64,000 nt of DNA, taken from assembly GCF_030867095.1 (NCBI RefSeq), contig NC_081824.1, forward strand, positions 169,640,933 through 169,704,932, in the 5' to 3' direction. Below, piece by piece: positions 25,201 through 34,200 of the stretch; position 1 is the stretch's first letter; every line of letters begins with the position of its first letter. The notes under the pieces are model-generated. The model was not told where the DNA came from, ran no database searches, and saw only the letters and a program-made list of their open reading frames with translations. Source of the stretch: Alligator mississippiensis. Lineage: Eukaryota > Chordata > Crocodylia > Alligatoridae. A program made the translations under genes and the position numbers.

Positions 25201-28200
25201 AGCTAGAGGCTGCCCCTGTGAGCAAGGCCTCTGAGGAAAGCCCTGTGCGACTCCCTGGTGGAGGTACAGACCCATTCCCCTTGATTAACCTGGACCTCAG
25301 AGCCACCCCCCAGCTCTCAGTTTTGGAGTATGATCTCAGTTACCCACAGCAGAGCCTGGCATCAGCCTCTGCAGGGCCTCAGGACCTGGCTTCTGCTGGA
25401 CACATGATGGGGTTAGGCCTGTCCAAAGAAGCAAAGCCGCCAGGCTCAGTAGAGGTTTGCCACCCTGACCATGAGCTGTTTGAGAAAGATGAAGAGGAGC
25501 TTCAGGCCATCTGGAGCAGCGTGGGGGGGCACAGCAGGCAGAGTCCCCGAGCAGACCCCAGCATGTGCCCCACCATGGGGAATGGGTCGGACGAGGTGCA
25601 GAACCCAGATGTCTCCAACAGGAAGCTAATCTTGACATCAGAGAACAATGTGCTGGTGGCCAAGTTCATGCTGCCTGCCTCTGCCCAGCTCCTTTGCAAT
25701 CCACAAACAGGAAGAGGCACCGGCGAGGGGCATAAAACTGAGGGAAGCCCGAGTGGGTTCTGGGCATCGCTCCCATCTCAAGAAGGGCATCACGGGGTGA
25801 AGGAGGTTGTGTCCCTGGGGTCAGTGGAGGGCACTGGCCCACAGAACCGGCAGAAGCACCAGGAGGAGGACAGAGACCTTGGCAAGGTCAGAGTAGCTGG
25901 CTGTCAGTGAGCTGTGTGTGCCCTTCCTTGGGGCTTCCAGGTGCCTGTGCAGACCCCTGCCATCCTCCCTTGACCACACAACTAGACAGTCCCTGCCTTC
26001 AGGAGATACCATCATGAGGCCTTGAATGACTTGGTGTAGTGGAGGGTGAAAGGCTGTCCCTTGCAATGTTGGCAGGCTTACCCCTGCAAGAGTCTACTAA
26101 AGCGTCCTAATGGGAGGATCTTGACTACACAATTTATGGTGATTGGGGACTGCATTCTGGCTTTCCCTCTAGCTTGCTCCTTTGGCCTTTTGGGTAGGGG
26201 CAAGCAAGACAAGGGGACATCTGAACTCTAAGGCCTCCAGGCTTGGGGCTTGCACATAGGATGACTGCCTTGGATTTGGGAGTATCTGAAGCCCCAGGCT
26301 GAAGAGTCTGAGAGTGAGGAGACTTGCCAGTGGTAGAGCCATGCAGACTTGAACAACTGAGCTCTGCTCAGTCAATAGAATTTGGAACTGATTTGGCCCC
26401 AAACACAAAATTAAAAAAAAAAGAACTAGGCAAGCCCTGCCTTATGCTCACAGTCCTCTATGCCACAGTCCCCTGGGGCGGCAAGACAGGCTAGGAGCTC
26501 CTTCCAATTCATTCCACCCCAAAATTGGCTGCCCTTGAGTAGCACGTGGGGCTTGCATGGCTAGCACCTCCCCATCTGCATCAGGAATCTACCCCAAATT
26601 GTACTTGCAACCACCAGTGGGTGGGGAAATCAAATCCTTTGGTATCCTAAGCACAGGCACCTGTCCCTAGAGCTCCCAGAGTAACTGTTAGGTGTAAGTC
26701 TGCAGCCAGCTTCAGGGGACAAGATCCTGGTCTGTGAGCAGCACATTGCAAACAGCTTGTATAGGTACAGCCATATGTTTGCCACGTGGGAGTGCCAGCT
26801 ACAGGTGTGTTGTAATGTGAAGATGTGCTGAGGTAGACACTTGCTGCCTCTGCAGATCCAAAGGCACAGTGTGCCCTCCAGTGGCTTGGCTCACAGACAG
26901 GAGAAAAGAGTGGTGGCTTCCAGCTGCAGGAGGTCTTTCCTGGCTCCCAGAAAAGTGCACTGTGTTTGTGCCACTGGAAGATTCAGGTTCACCATCTGTG
27001 TAGCCATTGCATCTGCAGGAGGGTGAGTTTCTGGGCCTGCCAGAGCATAAAAGCACATGCAGGGCTTCCTGCTAATTCCCTGAAGGAATATGGTCTCTCT
27101 GGCTGTAGCTGCTAGTGTGCCACATGGCAGGGCTTTGATTAACTTGAGTCTTCAGGGTCTAGAAAAAAACACAGAGCTAATGGGTCAGGATACAAAATCC
27201 TGGAAAGGTGGCAGGAGGACAGTATATGGTCCTATTAGAAAGCATATGGCTCTGTTTTTATCTGTTCTCTGTCACAGATCTTGACTATGCCAGGGCATGG
27301 CCCCAGGCTCCCCTTTGTCATTGCAAACTTGAGGTTGTCCTGTTGAGAGACAGGAGATCTCAGCCACTCCTAGCCTGTGGCTGCCAAAGGCAGCATCTGC
27401 TACAGGCCAGTGGCACCAGTGCCACTTTGCTCATTATCTGTCTCTTTGCAGACTCCCCACAGTAAGATGGAGTTTCAGATGATGGAAGGAGCACTGGAGA
27501 GGAAGCATGTGCTGCAGACAGGAGGCAGAAAGGTACAGTAGGAGCAGCTCCACCTTCTCAGCAGGCCCTGGGTTGCAGACCTCCAGCATTGTACACAGGG
27601 TGCTTGGGGTAGCCAGAAATGGGGCCTGCAGGCAGGCTCTAATGTGCTGATGCCCAAGTACTTCCCTTGGCTTCTCTTGGAGATGCTGGATGCTCAGCAC
27701 ACAGTGCATGATCTCAGGGGGAGCTAAGTGGTTTGTGGAGGTGCTAGCAAGTGCTTGCTGTCCCTTAGCTGCCTGCAGTCTCAGCCCAGCAGGCACATGG
27801 CCTAAGGGCCTTCCAGATGACAATGATTTCTGTTTCCCAAGCTATGGCCCATAGATTAATCTCAGAGACATCAGCTCTACATAGACATGTGCTGCCTCTC
27901 TCTCACACCCTATAACCTGGTCTGTCCTCAGGAACTGCCCTCAGGCAGGCACCAGGGCATAGCTACATCTGCACTAGCCCCTCAGTGCAAACAGGGCCAA
28001 ACTATGCTTTGCCCTACCCTGGGGGAAGGAGGTGTCTTTCCCTGAGGTGAGCAGCCCAGGTTTGCTTCTCTCTGCCTGGGGCCCCATCCTGTTTCTGCTG
28101 CAGCCTGAGGCATCAGCAGTGCATGCACATGGCTCCTGGGGTAACAACTAGTAGAGCCCTGGGCCAATCCTTTTGGGCACTATTTAGGAAGGGATATCCC

Positions 28201-31200
28201 TGGAGCTGGGGGGTTGTCCCTCTGTGGTTTCCTGACCCATTTAATAGGCCATCTATAGGACTGCCTCACTGAAAAGCACCCAGTGTGCCATTGCACATTT
28301 CTGCTAACCTGGCAGGTCAGGGGCAGCATCTCCACCTTGCGTTGCCTCTGGGACTGGGGGTGGAGCCTCCATGCTGACCTCGCCCACTTAATCATTTGCC
28401 CTCACTGCGGTCTTGTAGGCAAACTATCGCACCTGGAGCCTGTTCCACACTGTGCTGATGAGGCAGACACTGTGCTTCTACCAGGACAGAAAGGACACTC
28501 TGAAGGTATATCCAGGAAATTCTCCCTGGCAGACACAGGGCAAACCTTCAGTCTGCTGGTGGGGACAAAGAGGTGTCTAGTACTTGGAGCAGGGAGCATA
28601 GGAGTCAGGACTCCTGGGTTATGTTCTTGGCTGTAGGGGTGGAAAGAGAACGGGAGGAGGCAGTGGTTGGAGACTGGGGGGATTGGTGGGCATTGGAATT
28701 CCTGGGTGCTGCCACATACTGAGACCATGGCCATGGGCAAGTGCCTTCTCTTCACTGTGTGCCCTGCTGCAGCCCAGGACTGGAAGGGCTGTCAGAAGAG
28801 TATGAGCTGCATTAATGGACATGTGGAGGTGCTTTCAAGAGGACTGGCAGGCAGCAGGGCTGGGCAACCTGAGAACTGATCCCCTACTTCTCAGCCAGCA
28901 CAAAGGGCTGAGATCTGGGGCTGTGTAGTGGAGAGGCCAGCTTGGGAGGGTGCTCCAGGGAGATGTCTGGGGCTGGGAGGATTTGAATCACTACCAAGAA
29001 TATTCTTGCAGCAGCAGGGCAAAATCTCCCCAGTGCCCTCTCCTGCTGCTTGTCAACCACCCTGGGGCTAGTGCTGAGAGTGCTTTGTCTGGGCACTGGA
29101 CTGCTGTGAGCAGTGTCCTTCACTGTTGAATGTCCCCATCTCTGAAGCATCGCTGCTGACCCACCTTATATTCTGTCCTATGTAACTGAGCGTCTAGCAG
29201 GCACTGCTTTGTGCCAGACAGTGCCTCTTTTTGGTAGATCATAGGGATAACAGCTAGGGACTACAGACCAGAGATGGGTGCTAGCTGGGAATCTCTAGTG
29301 TGAGAAACCCCACTAGGCATGGGGGAAACAGTCCACCAAGCCGCAGAGGCCTCACTCTCCTTTTTGGTCCTCTGTGCTACAGAGCTCTGTGGTGGCCCTG
29401 CCCCTGAACTTGTCAGGAGCACGCTGCACCCAGGACATGGAGTATACAAAAAAGACCAACTGCTTCAGGCTACAGTGAGTAACCAGAACAGGGCAGTTCC
29501 CCAGAGCTTCTTACAGGATGGGCATTCCCACTGTTGCAGCACCCCTTGGTGGCAGAGGCCAGGCTTGGAACAGCTTTAAGGTTTCTGTGCCTTAGAGACT
29601 GTGGAGCTTGCATATCATGCAGGGTCATTCAGCAGGCAGCTCAGTTGAAGTGCCAGCTGCTGAGCCATGAGGACCAAGCTCAGATGCCTGGGGTGGGGCT
29701 CCTTTGTCCTGAGTCATAGAGCATAGTTTCTCAGCCTCTGGTACGCATACCCCTGGGGGTACATGAGACACAGGCAGGGGGTATGCGGGTATCCCAACAC
29801 TCTCTCTCTCACCTTTTTTTCCTCTCAAAACTGTGGCAAAATATTTAAATTCCCCAGTAATAATTTGTTGCAGGGGTGTAGGTTGTAGCCGTGTCGGTCT
29901 AAGGACATAGACAAATAGGCAGATTTGGGTTGGTCTAATAAAAAATATCAGATTCACCCAAGGAACCTTGCCTGCCAGTAATAATAATAATAATAATAAT
30001 TTGGCATTCAGCCCTTCTAGCTTTGGGCAACATCACCTCCAGCCCAGGTACATACTTGAGTTGTGCACCCCTGGTGTAAAAGGTGGCAACCCTACCCACA
30101 CCACATCAGATATCTGTCATATCACAGCCTTATATACAGAGCCATTCTTCCAACATATAGCACACATTAGTCTGTAAATATGAAATCCCCTGGAAAATTG
30201 AGTGTTGGGGTACTTATTAAAATTTTCAGAAATCAGGGAGTACTTGCTACTTAAAAGGTTGAGAAACACTGGCATCGAGTATGTGAAATCGGGGCTGGGG
30301 GGGGGGGGGGGGGATGATCCCATCCCTCTCTCCCTTTGGCCCCCAGGCTGCTGGGAAGTGGGGTGGCAGGGACCATTTTGTCTGCAGCCCATTTCATTAT
30401 TCCTACTGACTCGCTCTTGCCCTCACAGTCTGCGGGATGGCTCCGAGTACCTCCTGAGAGCTCCATCCCAACCTCTCATGAATGAGTGGGTCTCCAAACT
30501 GCAGCAGAACTCAGGTGAGGCATGTTCTGACCACCAGCAGGGCATGAGATGATGAAGGGATGGAGCTAAGGTGGCTACTGAGCACCCCAGAATTCAGAAG
30601 ATCCCCTTGGAGGGGCAGGAATATACCCCCAACTCCCTCAGCCAATCAGCAGTGAGTGTTGGGGCCACTGGGCCCCAAACAGCAAGTGAGGGGGGCCACA
30701 AAAAGGCCACCTCCCTCCCTGGCTGGCTGCAACCCTGCTCCTCTTGGCTGTGCATTGCCCTGCCTGTAAGCACAGCCAATAGAATCTTGAGGACAAATGA
30801 CTGACATGTGTTTCCACCAATGAACTGAAAAGCAGGACTTCTTGTAGTCTGGTTCTCGTTTAGGTACAGGGGACAAAGGGTTTAAAAACCAGATGTTCCA
30901 GTATAAAACAGGACCAATGACCACCCTAGACGGAGAAGACAGTGATGATGAGAGGAAACACTGACAGAGCAGGGGGTGGGGAGCCTGGAGCTGGAATGGC
31001 GGGGTGTCTGCAGACTGGACAGAGGAAGACCAGCAGAGCTATGTGGGGCACCCACACTGCACCTTCATTCCCTCATTTTCCCCTCACCAGCTGTTCCCTA
31101 TTGTAGTCTGTTCACACCTAGTATTATGAGAAGGGCAGTAGTATGCGTGTGACTTCTGTAAAAGCTGACAGCTTGTCCTGGGTAGCTGCAGCTCTTTGAT

Positions 31201-34200
31201 GAGGAAGAGTTGAAGGCTTGATTTTTTTTATTATTTTTTTTTTTTTAACCACACATGCACTGGTCTGAATCAAAAGTGATGCCACTGGAGTCAGTGGATT
31301 CCCACTAGTCTAAAAATGATGTAAAGGAGTCAGGCCCCCTCCCCTTCCAGTGAGAGACCTATTGTCTCTCTGCATGGAGCCTAGAGAGGCCCCATCCTGG
31401 CCTTCAGCCATTGCTGTCCCATGGGCTAAGGTCCTTCCACCAACATGACGATTAAACAAGGGCAGGGGTCTCAGACATGGCAACAAAATGGCTGGCAGGC
31501 ATGAGGGAGCATCAGTGAGATCCAAGAGCGAAAGGCTTCAAGGAGCCAGCCCTGAGCCTGTGTGGGCCCCTCAGCCTGGTTGTCTCCATTGGATATAAAG
31601 GGATATGAAACACCTGTTTGTTCAGGACCTTTTCTCCTCTTACTGCGGGGGATGCCTGAGAAACAGTGAATTCCCCCCAAGCACCACCTGCCCACCACCC
31701 CACACACACTCCCAGTCAAGTAGCAGAAGGGAATTTCCAGACTCCTTGTAGTGCCATGCTCCAGACCCAACTGTTTTGCTTTTTGCAGACAGTCCCATAC
31801 AGGCTGCTCTGGCTGCACCTGTCAGAGCTGACCTTAGGGCCCCTGCTCCCCTTCGCTCTTCAGGGGCACTGAGGACCCCTGGGTGCTCTCTGCAACCACT
31901 GGAGTTTGACCCTTTGCCAGCTACTTTAGCAACCGATTTCTGCTTTACCCACAGGTTTCCCCGAAGTGGATTATTTCCAGGCAGCCGTGCAGCCTGCAGA
32001 GGGGACCAGCTCTCCGATAAGGCAAGTAGCAGGATGCCTCAGGCAGTTGCTGAGCGGGTGGGGGCTAAGCCCGAGTGTTCAGAGCCAGCCAGGCCAGGTC
32101 TGGGCTGTGTGGCTGGAGAGTGCTGTGCTGACCCTACAACGCCATTCAGGCAGTATCTCTAACCTTTCCATCTCCTGCTGGTTTATTGCTCCCCCTCTCT
32201 GGGGTCTGCAGCTCCTCCCAGTGGAGGCTCTCTTCTCTGGTCACCAAGGTCATCTCTCAATCATTTTACCAATAAATAAGCCCCTAATAAATAAGTTGCT
32301 AATGAAGCCAGATCACTACAGCACACAAATTTTCTCCTGCACTGGGAACCCCATGGTAGAGTCCCTGTCCAAGCTGGCATGGATGGAGCCTGTGAGTAAG
32401 GTTTCCTGGGCCTGAGGTGAGCAGACCTTCTTTGCAGGTGAGTGACTAAATCTGTCTCTCCACCACTTCCCTTTCATATCCAGCAGCTCCCACCTCCAGG
32501 GACACCATCAGCCTGTTACAGCCAAGAGCCAAGAGATCACGCTGTTGCCCAGGTCAAGTGCCAGGATGCACCTGCCTTTTGGAAATCGGGAGGACCTACA
32601 GGACTCTGCAGCATCACTGGCCGGTGAGCATGTGCAGCCGCTTCTTAGCACCCTGGCCCATGAGACATCTGTGCCTCAAGTGCTTCAGTCTCCTTCACTC
32701 CCTGTGTTGGAGCAGGGCCTCTCACCTTGCTCTGCTGCTGCATCCTGGGTAGATGAATCCACAATAGACCCCTGGTGGAACCACAGGTCCCAGCATCTCG
32801 CATCCTGTGCGCCTGTCAGGCTCATTCTCAGTTGGGACAAATGTTAAGCAATTTGCTAGTGAATCCAGCCATTTTGGGGATGGGGGGTGGTGGGGGGAGA
32901 GAGAGAGCTAGGAGCACAAGCAAGCAGAAGACTCCTATGCCCTCTGGACCTCTGTTTAGCTGAAGATGCACAGTGGAATTGCCCAAGCTGGCAATTCCAG
33001 GCCCCAAAGTAACCTTCCCCTCCCTCACTCCTGCTCCTGTGGGAAGTCCCTAGGATGAGCACAAGTGGCCAAGACCTCCATCTTGTCTAAAAGACTGGCA
33101 GTACTGCCATGCCCCTGGCACTGTACTGTGGCATGGTGGATAGTGCTGATGCAGAGGGGAGTGTGCTCCTACTAAGCCAAGCAGAGCCTCTCCTGGGCTC
33201 TGTACTGCCTTAGGGGGAAGCCCCTACACCCACCCCGCTTCTTCCAGCACCCAAACACTAGGCTTGCCTCTGTCCATGATACTGGTCTGTCCCACCCGTA
33301 ACTGAGCCAAAAACAATCAGTCTTCCCTCTCACAAACCCTGAGCAGCCTTGGCTCACTGCTGCTGAGGGACGATGGATTGATCCTGGTGATTGATCCTTA
33401 AGACAGGCCCTAAGGGTGACCCTGGACCCCCTTAGGACCACCCTAATTTTGCCTGTACTCCAGGTCCTCCATTTACTCCCCTTTCATCTGACCAGCCATG
33501 CCTTGATGTTCTTTCTATCTTGCTCGGGAGGCTGTCCCCGAGTCCTTGCTCAGTTGAAACTGCTCATGCCCTGCTGACACTACTTAAACTTGATCGTCAC
33601 CACTCGTGACCCCTAATTAAACCTCAAGGGCTCTAACCATGGCCTCCAGTCCCACCCCTCCGACACATCCATGCCTCAAAAGGTGTCACTCTGTTGTCAT
33701 CCATCTTCCTGTACAGACTTCAGACCTTTTGGCCGTAGCCCACTAGTTATGCTGACTGCAGACTTCTAGCCGTGGCCCACTTACTCTGGCCCAGCTTCTC
33801 AGCCTCAGTCTCTTCCCCCTCTCTCTCTCTTGGGATCAGGTTCTGGCCCCCTTAGCCTCAGCCCATCTCTGTCTTGCCCCTAGCCCTAGCAGGGCCAAAC
33901 CTGGACTTCCAAGTACTTGTACATGGCCTTCTAACCATCCCTACAGTCACAAGTCAGTTTGCCAGTTTAAAATGCAACACAAACATAAGCAAACTGCTTC
34001 TAACAACACCCCCAAAGCCCCTCTGGGATATCACACTGCTTCCAAAGCCTCCTCTCCACTCACTGGTTCTCTTAGACCTGGGAGTACCTGACCTGGCTTG
34101 CAGCTTCTGCTCCTTTCCTGCCTGAGCTAGCAGGAGCTCTTCTCCTCATAGACTTCAGGGCTGCACTGGCTCCTCTATTTCAGGAACCCGGTTTATGTCT

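Larger units (their letters stand above)
29722..30271. mobile_element. hAT-type non-autonomous element, interrupted by another repeat
   Basis: The 5' end (CATAGTTTCTCAGCCTCTGG) and the reverse complement of the 3' end (CAGTGTTTCTCAACCTTTTA) are imperfect terminal inverted repeats. They are flanked by similar 8-bp direct repeats: TCATAGAG at 29714-29721 and GCATCGAG at 30272-30279 (6 of 8). The element sits in the intron between PH-domain exons and is split by the insertion at 29868-29975. Confidence 0.75.

Noticed and set aside
30890-30963. Short acidic frame (LDGEDSDDERKH) as a possible exon
   Set aside because: Joining it in the phase required by exon 27 gives an immediate stop; the sequence looks like the end of a MITE.
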